Source: Desulfobacterales bacterium HSG16
Lineage (GTDB): Bacteria; Desulfobacterota; Desulfobacteria; Desulfobacterales; HSG16
Assembly (NCBI GenBank): GCA_030377965.1
Contig: JAUCGE010000005.1
Coordinates: 18,770-82,769, forward strand
Reading direction: 5' to 3'
DNA: 64,000 nt
Shown here: positions 1 to 8,767 of the stretch, piece after piece
Layout of the letters: the number at the start of each line of letters is the position of its first letter
Position numbering within the stretch: the first letter of the stretch is position 1
Made by a program: the position numbers and the translations under genes
The notes under the pieces: model-generated
What the model saw: only the letters and a program-made list of their open reading frames with translations
Database searches by the model: none
Told to the model about the DNA's origin: nothing

Positions 1-817
1 ACTTGCAGCCAGGCTGTGCAATTACAAAGGGGATCTTGATTACACATTTTCGACTGTATTCGAATATCTGCACGTTGCAACCCTCCTGCACGACGACATA
101 GTAGATGAAGCAGATCTGCGCCGGAAAAAACCTGTTGCCAATTCCATATGGGGCAATGCAACAGCGGTGCTTACCGGAGATTTTCTGCTCGCCCGTTCCC
201 TTTCAATCGGCACAAAAACCGGCAAGCTTGAGGTAATCAGCGTAATTTCCGAAATAACGGAGAATATGTCACAGGGCGAAATCCACCAGTTGATGAAAAA
301 AGGGGACATTACTCTGTCCGAAGCAGAATACATGGATGTAATCCGCAGGAAAACAGCGGTTCTGCTCCAGGGAGCCTGTCAGATCGGCGCTATAATTGCG
401 GATGTGGACAAAAAGAAAGAAGCCGCACTTGCAAACTACGGACTTCACATGGGCTATGCCTTTCAGATGGCCGACGACCTGCTTGATTATACTTCAGATA
501 CAGAATCTCTGGGAAAAAAAGTAGGAGCAGATTTAAGGGAAGGCAAGATGACCCTGCCCTTGATTTCCGCTCTTCAGAAAGCGGATGAAAAAGATCGACA
601 ATATATGATTAATGTGATTGAAGATAAGAATTTTTCCGAAGATGATTTTGACCAGTTAGTTCGACTGCTCGATAAATACGACGGTATTGCCTATACTCGA
701 AAACAGGCTTTATTTCATATCGATACGGCAAAAAAAGAACTTGAAATTTTCGATTCCTGCCCTGCAAGAAATATTCTTTTCGATATTGCCGATTATGTGA
801 TTGAAAGAAAGGTTTGA
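1..817 (+). CDS. Polyprenyl (octaprenyl-type) diphosphate synthase, 5' end outside window
   Basis: Trans-prenyltransferase that condenses isopentenyl diphosphate with an allylic diphosphate, probably to make the menaquinone side chain. The reading frame is open from base 2, so the gene enters from outside the window; the internal ATG at 167 is not the real start. Visible signatures are the first Asp-rich motif DDIVDEADLRR, encoded near bases 100-130, and the second, MADDLLDY, near 468-490. Lys and Arg residues expected in the family follow each motif. The visible part of about 270 codons covers most of a roughly 320-residue enzyme. Chain length cannot be read from the sequence, so no gene symbol is given. 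The next gene starts 28 bp downstream on the same strand but is functionally unrelated. Confidence 0.93.
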   Translation, partial: LAARLCNYKGDLDYTFSTVFEYLHVATLLHDDIVDEADLRRKKPVANSIWGNATAVLTGDFLLARSLSIGTKTGKLEVISVISEITENMSQGEIHQLMKKGDITLSEAEYMDVIRRKTAVLLQGACQIGAIIADVDKKKEAALANYGLHMGYAFQMADDLLDYTSDTESLGKKVGADLREGKMTLPLISALQKADEKDRQYMINVIEDKNFSEDDFDQLVRLLDKYDGIAYTRKQALFHIDTAKKELEIFDSCPARNILFDIADYVIERKV

Positions 818-844
818 CAACCTGCTCACAGGATAAAAAAAGCT

Positions 845-1663
845 ATGAAAATTAGAAAATTATATATTGATAATCTCAAAATCTTTCAGGATTTCAATCT
901 GGATTTCACCTATAACGGCAAAGCGCAGAATCTTGTGGTCATAGCGGGACTGAACGGAAGCGGGAAAACCACGCTATTCAGGGATTTTATTTTTCATACT
1001 TTCAAAAACAAAGATATTTCAGACGATAGTTTCATTGAAATCGAACAAAAAGAAGACAATGATAAAAAAATTTATACCATCAACAATGAAAGATTGAAAT
1101 CAGATTTTTCCGATGTTATGAAGTATCGTAGTGATGTTGCATTGCCAGAATATGAAAATATCATCTTCCATGAAGCCGGAATTTCCAATAAAAAAACTGC
1201 AAAAGACACAATCCTTCAATTCATTGACGATTTGATTTATGAACAAGACAAGAAAGGCAGCGAAGCCTACTCAATTACGCAGGAGATTTTGAATTCCGTT
1301 TTTCAGGATTTCGAACTGAAAATAGAATTTAAAGGCATTGATAGAAACAAAGAAGTGTTATTCGGAAACAACTCACCTGCAAAAATTAAAATAGAGGATT
1401 TATCGGGTGGAGAACAGGAACTAATCACAAAGGTTTTTACATTGCACCTTTCCGATATTAAAGATAGCATAATTTTGATTGACGAACCCGAAAGCTCTCT
1501 GCATCCTAACTGGCAGAATCGAATAACGCAGATATACCAGGGTTTTGCAGATAAAAACGATAATCAGATAATACTTGCCACTCACTCTCCTCATATAGTC
1601 GCTTCTGTTCGAAAAGAACAAATCCGTGTTCTGGCGCAAGAAGAGGAATCAGGTTTAATTTGA
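845..1663 (+). CDS. SMC/RecF-like AAA ATPase, probably C-terminally truncated
   Basis: 272-residue ABC/SMC-type ATPase of the AAA_15/AAA_21 kind. It has Walker A GLNGSGKTT (residues 35-43), an ABC signature LSGGEQE, Walker B ILIDEPESSLHP and a switch His in LATHSPH. Proteins of this group act as the nucleotide-driven sensor or motor in many defence and DNA-repair modules, usually with an added nuclease or TOPRIM domain or a partner gene. Here the protein stops shortly after the switch region, whereas relatives normally carry more C-terminal sequence. No partner gene follows: the next 240 bp are non-coding and hold a long inverted repeat. It may be the stump of a larger defence gene. The fold is clear; the biological role is not. 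Confidence 0.8.
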   Translation: MKIRKLYIDNLKIFQDFNLDFTYNGKAQNLVVIAGLNGSGKTTLFRDFIFHTFKNKDISDDSFIEIEQKEDNDKKIYTINNERLKSDFSDVMKYRSDVALPEYENIIFHEAGISNKKTAKDTILQFIDDLIYEQDKKGSEAYSITQEILNSVFQDFELKIEFKGIDRNKEVLFGNNSPAKIKIEDLSGGEQELITKVFTLHLSDIKDSIILIDEPESSLHPNWQNRITQIYQGFADKNDNQIILATHSPHIVASVRKEQIRVLAQEEESGLI

Positions 1664-1762
1664 TTCAACCAAACTGCATTCCCTGAAATGTTGCTTTTCT
1701 TTACAATTTGTGCTTGAATCCTCCAAATAAAGTTCGATCCGGGCGGTTTGTAATGCCCGATA

Positions 1763-1866
1763 TTTGAACCGCAGATAATCATGATATTTTTTTGATAAAT
1801 ATGATCAATGCCACCCAAAAGTCGTATCATGAACATCATTTTTATCATGATTATCTGCGGTTCAAA
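1763..1866. repeat. 24-bp perfect inverted repeat, arms 56 bp apart
   Basis: The arm at 1763-1786 begins TTTGAACCGCAGATAATC; its exact reverse complement lies at 1843-1866. The 56 bp between contain no gene. Perfect arms this long suggest a small mobile or palindromic element, or a very strong RNA hairpin. It lies between the truncated ATPase and the module scar, where a rearrangement could have happened. No transposase is seen nearby. Confidence 0.8.
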
Positions 1867-1877
1867 AACGGTAATCA

Positions 1878-2031
1878 ATATAATCTTTTACCAGGAGATA
1901 ATCTTCATGTCCGATACGGAAAAAACCTTTAAAGTCCATTGTGACGGTTGTAAAAAATCTTTTCATGTGCGTTTTCCCCTGAATTCATCAGATTCGGATG
2001 AAGAAGGGAGCGGTGATGTGATGGTGGAATG
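1878..2031 (+). repeat. Direct repeat, copy 1 (partner at 6080-6233)
   Basis: About 154 bp starting in the leader of a zinc-ribbon gene and covering its ribosome binding site (CCAGGAGATAAT) and first 41 codons. The partner copy is 4202 bp downstream and differs at roughly ten positions by eye, so this is not a very recent duplication. The match ends at codon 41, where copy 1 runs into sequence related to a different gene (see 1907-2122). Confidence 0.9.
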
Positions 2032-2122
2032 AGCGCAGAAGCGAAAATATAAGCAGATGTTTACGGGAATACTTCTTTTCGGCATTCTCTCTGCGGTATA
2101 TCCGATTGTTGGATTTGGATAA
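1907..2122 (+). pseudogene. Collapsed second copy of the zinc-ribbon ... membrane-protein module
   Basis: Codons 1-41 repeat the zinc-ribbon protein encoded at 6109 with only conservative changes (first pair of Cys in HCDGCKKSFHV) and end at a TGA (2030-2032). The same frame continues from 2033 to a TAA at 2120-2122 with 29 codons containing KRKYKQMFTGILLFGI and AVYPIVGFG. This resembles the last residues of the membrane protein at 8768-9217 (LKYIRLFIGTLFFIFGI, AVIPIVK). The similarity continues past both stop codons into a T-rich stretch (TTTTTCGTTTT after each). The simplest reading is that a second complete module stood here and a deletion removed everything from zinc-ribbon codon 41 to the last ~30 codons of the membrane protein. 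The second CxxC is lost, so the product is unlikely to work. Confidence 0.75.
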
Positions 2123-2285
2123 GGTATTTTTCGTTTTAGAAAAAACAGATATGATGCTATTGTCATAAAAAAAAGAGTGAATGAAAAAAATTTCTTTGAC
2201 ATTGCATTTTTTCGATTACATGATGGTTATTGGTAATATTTATTATTTTATGCGTGTTAAATAATCAAGAACTTGAAAAGAGGCA

Positions 2286-5200
2286 GTGATGAAAAAAATT
2301 CCCGACAATGATTTCATGAATATCCTGAAGAAATTTGACATGATATCAGAAACTGGGAAAGCGCCCGGCCTGGTTTTTGTCGAAGATAACACCAATACTT
2401 GGGATGACAGCGAAAGGATTTCCCTTGAATATGCAATGAAATACGGAGCGGATGCGGTATACTTCCGGCGCTTCGATGATAAAAGACCCCCGGTTCCTCA
2501 AATTTTTATTTATGATTATACCGTAAATGAAAAAAATGAAACTGAAATAGCCGATTTATATAAAAAACTATGGAATTCAGGCCAGGTTCCGCTTTTTTTC
2601 GTTTTCTTAAAAACTGAAGTGAAAATTTTCAGCTGCCTGAAAAAACCTGAATTCGACACTGAGACGGGCAAAATCTCGGTTACGGTTTTTGAAAAAATCA
2701 GGTTGGCCTCGAAGATAAAAAGAGAAATAGACAGGCGGAAGCTGAAAAATTTCTCGGCAAAATTTTTTGACAATGGTTCATTTTGGCGTAATCCTGAATA
2801 TAAAGACAGGTTTAAGCAAAAAGAAAGCGCCTATATGAAATTGTTGAGCGAATTAAAAGAAACCAGGAAAAAAATAATTAAAAGCAAAATTTTAAAAGAA
2901 GATATAGCTCAAAAACTTCTGGTCATGTCGATTCTTGTAAAATATCTGGAGGAACGGATTGATGAAAATAACGATACGGTTTTTCCTCCCGGATTCTTCA
3001 AATCTTTTTCAAGGGGTACTGATACTTTCACAGGAGTTCTGAGAAAAAAAGGGGGCTGTCTCAAATTGTTCGATCATCTGAGCAGTTCGGATTGTCTCAA
3101 TGGCGATATATTTAAATGGAATGATAAAAAGGAACGAAAAATCCTGCAAAATTCGGATCTTGAAACATTCGCCGATTTTTTCGAGGGAAAAACCGATAAG
3201 GGACAATATACTTTTTGGCGATTGTACTCATTCAATGACCTTCCGATAGAATTGATCAGCAATATTTATGAGGAGTTTTTAGAATCCAGAAAAGGCATTG
3301 TTTACACCCCTCCGTATTTGGTCAACTTCCTCATTGATGAAATGATGCCTCTTTCCGACTTTGACAAAACTGACTTCAAAGTCATCGATCCTGCCTGCGG
3401 TTCCGGTGTATTTCTTGTTGCAGCGTTTCGCAGGATGCTGCATTGGTGGAGAATCAGGAATGGCTGGAAAAAACCGGATGCCACAGATTTAAATGAATTA
3501 AAACAAATTATCAAAAATAATATTTTTGGCGTGGACAAGCATGAGGAGGCTGTGCGCCTGGCTTTTTTCAGTTTGAGCCTGGCTTTATTGGATGAACTGT
3601 CATCAAAGGTGATATGGGAAAATCTAAAATTCGACAATCTGCTGGAGAGCAATCTTATCAGCAAAGATTTTTTTGAATTGATAAATAAAAAACATTTTCG
3701 ATCCGAATTCGATCTTGTGATAGGAAATCCTCCTTTTATACGAACATTGACACCAGAAGCTGAGAAAATAGAGAAACGAAAAATAAAAGAAAAGTCGAGA
3801 CCGAAACTGCCTGGCAGGCAAATAGCCTTGCTGTTTCTGGAACAGGCTATGAACCTTTGTAAACCTGGTTCCTGGCTCTGTTTAATCCTGCCTTCCGGCT
3901 CTTTTTTATATAACAATACCTCTAAAAAGTTCAGGAAATACTTTTTAAAGACATACCAAGTAGCTCAAATAATAGATTTTACATGTTTAAGCCAAATTCT
4001 TTTCGAAAGTGTAAATGTTGCAACAGCAGCAGTTTTCGCAAAAAAACAAGATCCATCCGGTGAAGATATTCTCCATGTGACAGTGAGAAGAACAAAACCT
4101 GTCAAGGAAAAACTGTACTTCGAACTGGATCACTATGATTTTCATAAAGTATCGCACAATGAAGCAATGGAAAACAGGCTGATTTGGAAAGCTAATTTGC
4201 TTGGCGGTGGAAGATTACATCATCTTATAAAAAGATTTGGAACAATGAGATGCTTTGGTGATTATTTAAAAGACCGGGAAAACAAACACGGATGGAAAGT
4301 TGGAGAAGGGTTCACTGTTGGTGGTAATGGAAAAGAAAGAGATGAATTAATTCAACTTGAAGCTAATAAGAAATGCCTATCTCAAATAGAAAAGGAGAGA
4401 TTGACAGAGTTGAAGAAAAAATATAAAAAAGCGGCTTTTCTTACCGGAAAAAAAACGCTTTCCACAGATGCTTTTACTGAAAAAGGAATTAACGAGTTTC
4501 AATTGGATATTCTGAAAGAAATGTACTTTACAAGGAACCGGAAAAAAAACCAGAATATTTTTAAAGGGCCTCATGTGTTGATTAAAGAGGCAATTGCCAA
4601 GAAATCAATACCTATTGAATTTAGAAATGATGATCTTTCTTTCACGCATGAAATCTTAGGTATTCACGCACCGAGAAATCAAATTGACGAATTGATGGAG
4701 ATTGAGAGGCGCATAAAAAATAGCAGAGATTATCTTTTTTATCCTGCCGCGTTGAGCGGACTATATATGATCGGACGCGTAACCGCTCTTCTCAAAAAAG
4801 ATATTGAAAGTCTGCCATTTCCCGAAGATGAAAAGGAACTCGAACTTTCCATAATTGAAAGAATACTGGTAGACGATGTTCTGGACTATATGCTTGACTT
4901 TCGCAGAAACGGTGAAAAATCTATTGCTGAAAAACCTGTTAACAATAAGCAACTTGATCAGTTTGCCGATGTTTATTGCAGGGTTCTCAATTCCGTATAT
5001 CACAACTTCAAACCTCATAGGCCGATTAAAACCGATTCATTTATTTGTTTTCCGTTTTATTATAAGGACAAGCCTGAAATTCTGAAAAGAAGAAAAGATG
5101 ACCTTGAATCGGATTTGCACAAACTGATAAGGAACAATGTAAGTACGAACGCAAGAATTGTCAGAATATTGAGGCTTTATGATGATAACACTATTTTCCT

Positions 5201-5294
5201 AATCAAGCCTGAGCAAACTCGCTTCTGGCTGCGATCTATGGCAATTCGTGATGCTGATGAAACTTTCAATGACCTGGTAGCTCAAGGATATTAA
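2286..5294 (+). CDS. Eco57I-like N6-adenine DNA methyltransferase, large (restriction-modification or defence)
   Basis: 1002-residue class I adenine-N6 DNA methyltransferase. The AdoMet-binding motif I is DPACGSG (residues 368-374) and the catalytic motif IV is NPPF (481-484). About 360 residues precede the methylase core and about 400 follow; the latter probably include the target-recognition region. The size and layout match type IIG/Eco57I-type proteins. I see no convincing PD-(D/E)xK nuclease motif in the N-terminal part, and the next gene, only 3 bp downstream, encodes a separate candidate nuclease. Together they look like a two-gene restriction or phage-defence operon. It is Lys-rich and AT-rich and sits between two copies of a zinc-ribbon gene, suggesting arrival as a cassette. 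The methyltransferase call is firm; target and exact class are unknown. Confidence 0.88.
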   Translation: MMKKIPDNDFMNILKKFDMISETGKAPGLVFVEDNTNTWDDSERISLEYAMKYGADAVYFRRFDDKRPPVPQIFIYDYTVNEKNETEIADLYKKLWNSGQVPLFFVFLKTEVKIFSCLKKPEFDTETGKISVTVFEKIRLASKIKREIDRRKLKNFSAKFFDNGSFWRNPEYKDRFKQKESAYMKLLSELKETRKKIIKSKILKEDIAQKLLVMSILVKYLEERIDENNDTVFPPGFFKSFSRGTDTFTGVLRKKGGCLKLFDHLSSSDCLNGDIFKWNDKKERKILQNSDLETFADFFEGKTDKGQYTFWRLYSFNDLPIELISNIYEEFLESRKGIVYTPPYLVNFLIDEMMPLSDFDKTDFKVIDPACGSGVFLVAAFRRMLHWWRIRNGWKKPDATDLNELKQIIKNNIFGVDKHEEAVRLAFFSLSLALLDELSSKVIWENLKFDNLLESNLISKDFFELINKKHFRSEFDLVIGNPPFIRTLTPEAEKIEKRKIKEKSRPKLPGRQIALLFLEQAMNLCKPGSWLCLILPSGSFLYNNTSKKFRKYFLKTYQVAQIIDFTCLSQILFESVNVATAAVFAKKQDPSGEDILHVTVRRTKPVKEKLYFELDHYDFHKVSHNEAMENRLIWKANLLGGGRLHHLIKRFGTMRCFGDYLKDRENKHGWKVGEGFTVGGNGKERDELIQLEANKKCLSQIEKERLTELKKKYKKAAFLTGKKTLSTDAFTEKGINEFQLDILKEMYFTRNRKKNQNIFKGPHVLIKEAIAKKSIPIEFRNDDLSFTHEILGIHAPRNQIDELMEIERRIKNSRDYLFYPAALSGLYMIGRVTALLKKDIESLPFPEDEKELELSIIERILVDDVLDYMLDFRRNGEKSIAEKPVNNKQLDQFADVYCRVLNSVYHNFKPHRPIKTDSFICFPFYYKDKPEILKRRKDDLESDLHKLIRNNVSTNARIVRILRLYDDNTIFLIKPEQTRFWLRSMAIRDADETFNDLVAQGY

Positions 5295-5297
5295 GAT

Positions 5298-6053
5298 ATG
5301 TTAGTCGATACACGTCAATCAGTGAAATCAGGCGTAATAAAAGGCCTGAAGCCGGATACCTCTGTATTATGTGTCGTGAATTTTGTCGAAAGGCAATTGA
5401 TAATATTTGCAGACAAATATTCTGATTCAAAGATTAAGAATGAAAAAGGTCTGACTCAGAAGCTTGTTATGATATTGAATCATAATGTCTCTAAAGAGGA
5501 ATGCCCTTTTTGGTTCGATAAAGAATATATGGAAAACCCCGAACGAGGCGACAGCCCTCAAGTCGATATCGGAACTATCAGCAAAGCGGAAGAGGGGATT
5601 GTAATCGAATCAAAAACATACACCAATAATGAGTCTTTTTTTTCGATGGAGGCAAAAAGATTAGATAAATTGGGAGCTAAACGATCAAAGGAATACCTGC
5701 TCGGAAGATTTGAAACCAAAAAAGATGGAAAAAAGAAATACGTATCCTGTGGCGGAGTCGAACGATTTAAACAGGGGATACACGGCAGAAATTTGAAGTA
5801 TGGAGCGATTATCGGTTATGTGCAGGAACATGATTCTCTTCACTGGTATGATCTGATTAATTCATGGGTCAACGATCTGATTAAAAAGAAATTTCATTCT
5901 CTTGTAAACTGGACAAAGAAAGATCAATTAAAAAAGACGTATATAAAGCCGGTTACAGCAAAATTTGTTTCTGTAAATTCCAGACAAAATGATTCTATAA
6001 CTCTATTTCATTTATGGGTAAGACTCAATTCATTTAAGACTCATGACAAATAA
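5298..6053 (+). CDS. Putative PD-(D/E)xK nuclease partner of the methyltransferase
   Basis: 251 residues, starting 3 bp after the methyltransferase stop and therefore almost certainly co-translated. A PD-(D/E)xK-like core can be seen: Asp90 in QVDIG, followed on the next predicted strand by Glu104-x-Lys106 in VIESKTY. The spacing of 13 residues is normal for this fold. N-terminal residues 25-70 look helical, and a Gly/aromatic stretch (GAIIGYVQEH) lies near residue 175. This would supply DNA cleavage missing from the methyltransferase, but the assignment rests on motif and position only. It may instead be a specificity or accessory subunit. No closer family is recognised. Confidence 0.6.
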   Translation: MLVDTRQSVKSGVIKGLKPDTSVLCVVNFVERQLIIFADKYSDSKIKNEKGLTQKLVMILNHNVSKEECPFWFDKEYMENPERGDSPQVDIGTISKAEEGIVIESKTYTNNESFFSMEAKRLDKLGAKRSKEYLLGRFETKKDGKKKYVSCGGVERFKQGIHGRNLKYGAIIGYVQEHDSLHWYDLINSWVNDLIKKKFHSLVNWTKKDQLKKTYIKPVTAKFVSVNSRQNDSITLFHLWVRLNSFKTHDK

Positions 6054-6079
6054 TTCGTGAGTCGTAAGTTCTTGTAACC

Positions 6080-6233
6080 ATATAATCCTTTACCAGGAGA
6101 TAATATCAATGTCCGATACGGAAAAAACCTTTAAAATCCATTGTGATGGCTGTAAGAAAACTTTTCATGTGCGTTTTCCCCTGAATTCATCAGATTCAGA
6201 TGAAGAAGGGAGCGGTGATGTGATGGTGGAATG
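6080..6233 (+). repeat. Direct repeat, copy 2 (partner at 1878-2031)
   Basis: Covers the leader, ribosome binding site and first 41 codons of the intact zinc-ribbon gene. Together with copy 1 it frames a ~4 kb segment containing the methyltransferase and nuclease genes. Recombination between the two copies could delete that segment. Confidence 0.9.
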
Positions 6234-6321
6234 TATGTATTGCAGTGAAAAGCTGATGATAACCATACCCCGGAAATATATCGAAAAAGAGATTCTTCTC
6301 AGAAGCAGATTGGTCAAGTAA
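6109..6321 (+). CDS. Small zinc-ribbon protein, first gene of the CHAT module
   Basis: 70 residues with two Cys pairs, CDGC and CMYC, about 30 residues apart, as in MJ0042-type zinc ribbons. An acidic stretch (SDSDEEGSGD) lies between them. It starts after a good AGGAG and ends 13 bp before the CHAT gene, so the two are likely co-transcribed and co-translated. A truncated duplicate exists at 1907. A zinc ribbon this small could act as an adaptor or nucleic-acid sensor; that is inference. The repeated pairing with the membrane protein downstream argues that it belongs to the module and is not a chance neighbour. Confidence 0.8.
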   Translation: MSDTEKTFKIHCDGCKKTFHVRFPLNSSDSDEEGSGDVMVECMYCSEKLMITIPRKYIEKEILLRSRLVK

Positions 6322-6334
6322 TTAATCCAAAGGA

Positions 6335-7837
6335 ATGAAGCCAATGAAAGATGAATTCGAGTTTATTATAGAACCTGAGATAAACGATGAAAATGCTGCC
6401 TGGCTCGAAAAGCAGGCAGAAACCCTGGAATGGATGCTGGACAATCCCTATGGCGGAACAAAACCGGCTGCCGAAACCGGGATACTGGAACAGATGGGAA
6501 GCCTGTTGTGGAAATGTTCGGGCCTGGATGCTGAAACCGTGCTGGATGCCATAGAGGATGCGCTGGATGATGAGAGATCTGTTCGCTTTATAGTGACAGG
6601 AGGCAGATTTCAGCATTTTCCCTGGGAACTTTTGTATCATGAGAATCCGGAGATTGGCTTTTTAAGCCGGAAGACAAGGTGCGTGGTTTCTCGATGTGTT
6701 CGATACAGAAAGGGCAGGCTCAAAACTCCTGAAAAAAATGCTTTGCCCTTTCGTATCCTTCTTTTTGTCTCATCCCCTGAAGGACTCGATCATAAAGGCC
6801 GTCTTGATTTTGAAAAAGAGGAGGAACTTCTCTATACGGCTTTAGACAGCCATCTGCGTAGGGGCGAGGTTCATATTGAGGTGGCAGAAGACGGGGCGCT
6901 GGAAACTCTGGTAAAACTTCTGGAAGAAAAGCGGTTTCATGCGGTGATTTTGAGCATGCATGGAACATATGCCAAAAATCTGGAGAATGAAAAAGAATGG
7001 GGCCTGCTTTTTGAGGATAAGTCAACATACGAAAGCGCACCTGTTGCGGGGAGCGTTCTGGCCGATGCCCTCAAAAACCTGCCAAAAGGACATCGCCCGG
7101 ATTTGATGGTTCTTGCAGCGTGCCGGAGTGCGAAACATGAGCAGAGCGCAAATTCCATTTCAAATGTTGCAAGAATTCTTCATGAAAGCGGATTTGCCCG
7201 TGTTCTCGGAATGCGTCTTTCCGTTCTGGACGCTGCTGCCTCGGTTTTTAATGCCGAGCTTTTCCGCAGGCTGGCACTTGGCGAAGATCTGGGGCGGTCT
7301 GTGAGCATCGCCAGAGCAGAGGTTGCCAGAGGCGCATGGCTTGGAGGCTCAAATGGCAAGGATGCAGGTCAGGGAGCTGTGGTGCAAGATCCTTATGCCC
7401 AATGGACTCTGCCTGTTCTGCTGGACAGAACAAAAGACGGCCCGATGGTGGATACGAACCTGCCTGCCGAGCTTGTGGAACGTCCGCGCCTGCCGTCGGT
7501 TTTGATCGGAGACGGAACCATTCTGCTTCCGGAACGCTCTTCCTTTATCGGTCGAAGGCGGGAAATTCGAAAGCATCTGAGGGGTTTTCTTGACGGAACT
7601 CATCCACGGGTGATGTTCACAGGTCCCGGTGGCGTGGGAAAGACTGCCCTTGCAGGGCTTTTTGCCAGAGGTTTGATGGAAAAACTGCCGGATGCGCGGA
7701 TCATGGGTTTCCAGGCTCCTTTCGATCTTGATAAACTTTTTGAGCCATTGAGAAAAGAAGCTTTTGACGGGGAGGAAGAATCTAATCTTAAAGATGCGAT
7801 AAGCAAAGAGCCGGATGAAAAAGAGCGGGTTCGATGA
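6335..7837 (+). CDS. CHAT protease-NB-ARC STAND protein, truncated in the ATPase
   Basis: 500 residues. Residues ~60-340 form a CHAT caspase-like protease with the catalytic dyad His209 (ILSMHGTY) and Cys263 (LAACRSA). From ~395 an NB-ARC/STAND ATPase begins (SSFIGRRREI) with P-loop GPGGVGKT at 430-437. The frame stops only 63 residues after the P-loop, with no Walker B or later NB-ARC motifs, so the ATPase is incomplete. A TPR protein begins in another frame across the stop. Intact CHAT-NB-ARC-TPR proteins are single chains in which TPRs sense a trigger and CHAT cleaves a target, sometimes in anti-phage defence. Here a deletion plus frame change seems to have split the gene. The protease half could still be made, without normal control. 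Confidence 0.8.
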   Translation: MKPMKDEFEFIIEPEINDENAAWLEKQAETLEWMLDNPYGGTKPAAETGILEQMGSLLWKCSGLDAETVLDAIEDALDDERSVRFIVTGGRFQHFPWELLYHENPEIGFLSRKTRCVVSRCVRYRKGRLKTPEKNALPFRILLFVSSPEGLDHKGRLDFEKEEELLYTALDSHLRRGEVHIEVAEDGALETLVKLLEEKRFHAVILSMHGTYAKNLENEKEWGLLFEDKSTYESAPVAGSVLADALKNLPKGHRPDLMVLAACRSAKHEQSANSISNVARILHESGFARVLGMRLSVLDAAASVFNAELFRRLALGEDLGRSVSIARAEVARGAWLGGSNGKDAGQGAVVQDPYAQWTLPVLLDRTKDGPMVDTNLPAELVERPRLPSVLIGDGTILLPERSSFIGRRREIRKHLRGFLDGTHPRVMFTGPGGVGKTALAGLFARGLMEKLPDARIMGFQAPFDLDKLFEPLRKEAFDGEEESNLKDAISKEPDEKERVR

Positions 7838-8585
7838 TGTGGAATTGAAGGGACTGCATGAGGTTATGGGGAAATATCATTGGTCTCAAGGGAAATATGT
7901 TTCAAGGTTGTTGATCGATGATGTCGAGGCAATCCATCATTTTCGTAAGTCGGAAAATCATGTGGATGCCGATGAACTGGCCAGAGGCGTTGCCATTTTT
8001 TATTATAGTAAAAGCAATTTTTTTGCAGCAAATCGGCTGGTTGAGGAAATAGTGAAAAGAGATGATCCTCCGTCGCCCTGGTGGGCTTTAAATAAGTATG
8101 GCCTATGTCAACAAATGCTTGGATTTCTTGAAAATACTCTCGATTCATACAAACGCGCCCTGCCGGTTGCTGTAAGCAAAGAAAAGAAAGGCACAACCCT
8201 CAACAACATCGGCCAGATTTATCATGACAGAGGGAATTATGAAAAAGCGCTGAAATACCTTGAAGACAGCCTCCTTATCAGACGAGAAATAGGAGACAAA
8301 TCCGGGATGATCCCGACGCTTCATAATATGGCATCTATTGCCAAGAACTCCGACGATTTGGAAAAAGCGATTAATTTCTGGTCAGAAGCTTTTACTATTG
8401 CAATGGAAACAAAGAATGCAATGGGGCTTTTCCATGTGGGCAAAACGTTAGGTTCTGTTTTAGCCGAAATCGGCAACAAAGAAGAAGCTATAAAACTTCT
8501 GACAATGGCAGTAAATGTCGGGAAACAGGCTGGTTTTCCGAATGTGGATAAGGTTGAGGAGGAATTGAAATCAATAACATCCTGA
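7815..8585 (+). CDS. TPR-repeat protein, probably the detached C-terminal part of the CHAT-NB-ARC gene
   Basis: 256 residues with tetratricopeptide repeats, clearest from about residue 105 (LNNIGQIYHDRGNYEKALKY) to 240. The N-terminal 80 residues resemble the helical linker between NB-ARC and TPRs in STAND proteins. The ATG at 7815 overlaps the end of the CHAT gene by 23 bp in a different frame; an in-frame TAA at 7800-7802 blocks further upstream reading. No ribosome binding site of its own is evident, so expression would depend on re-initiation. Best seen as the sensor half of the damaged STAND gene. It could alternatively be a genuinely separate subunit. Confidence 0.7.
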   Translation: MKKSGFDDVELKGLHEVMGKYHWSQGKYVSRLLIDDVEAIHHFRKSENHVDADELARGVAIFYYSKSNFFAANRLVEEIVKRDDPPSPWWALNKYGLCQQMLGFLENTLDSYKRALPVAVSKEKKGTTLNNIGQIYHDRGNYEKALKYLEDSLLIRREIGDKSGMIPTLHNMASIAKNSDDLEKAINFWSEAFTIAMETKNAMGLFHVGKTLGSVLAEIGNKEEAIKLLTMAVNVGKQAGFPNVDKVEEELKSITS

Positions 8586-8767
8586 ACCATGATTGAAAGG
8601 ATTAAAGGATTTCATGATTTAAAAACCACCTTGATTTCATTTCAATCTTGATTTCAAAGGCTCAGGGATTGAAGAAATGGTCAAAAATAAATGTTTATGC
8701 GGATACGTTATCCGGAAATCCTTTTCATAAATTGTGGCTCGAATAATAAAAAAACAGGATAATAAAA

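Noticed and set aside
1808..1906. N-terminal extension of the zinc-ribbon scar upstream of 1907
   Set aside because: The extension runs through the inverted repeat and the ribosome binding site; the paralogue at 6109 starts at the position corresponding to 1907.
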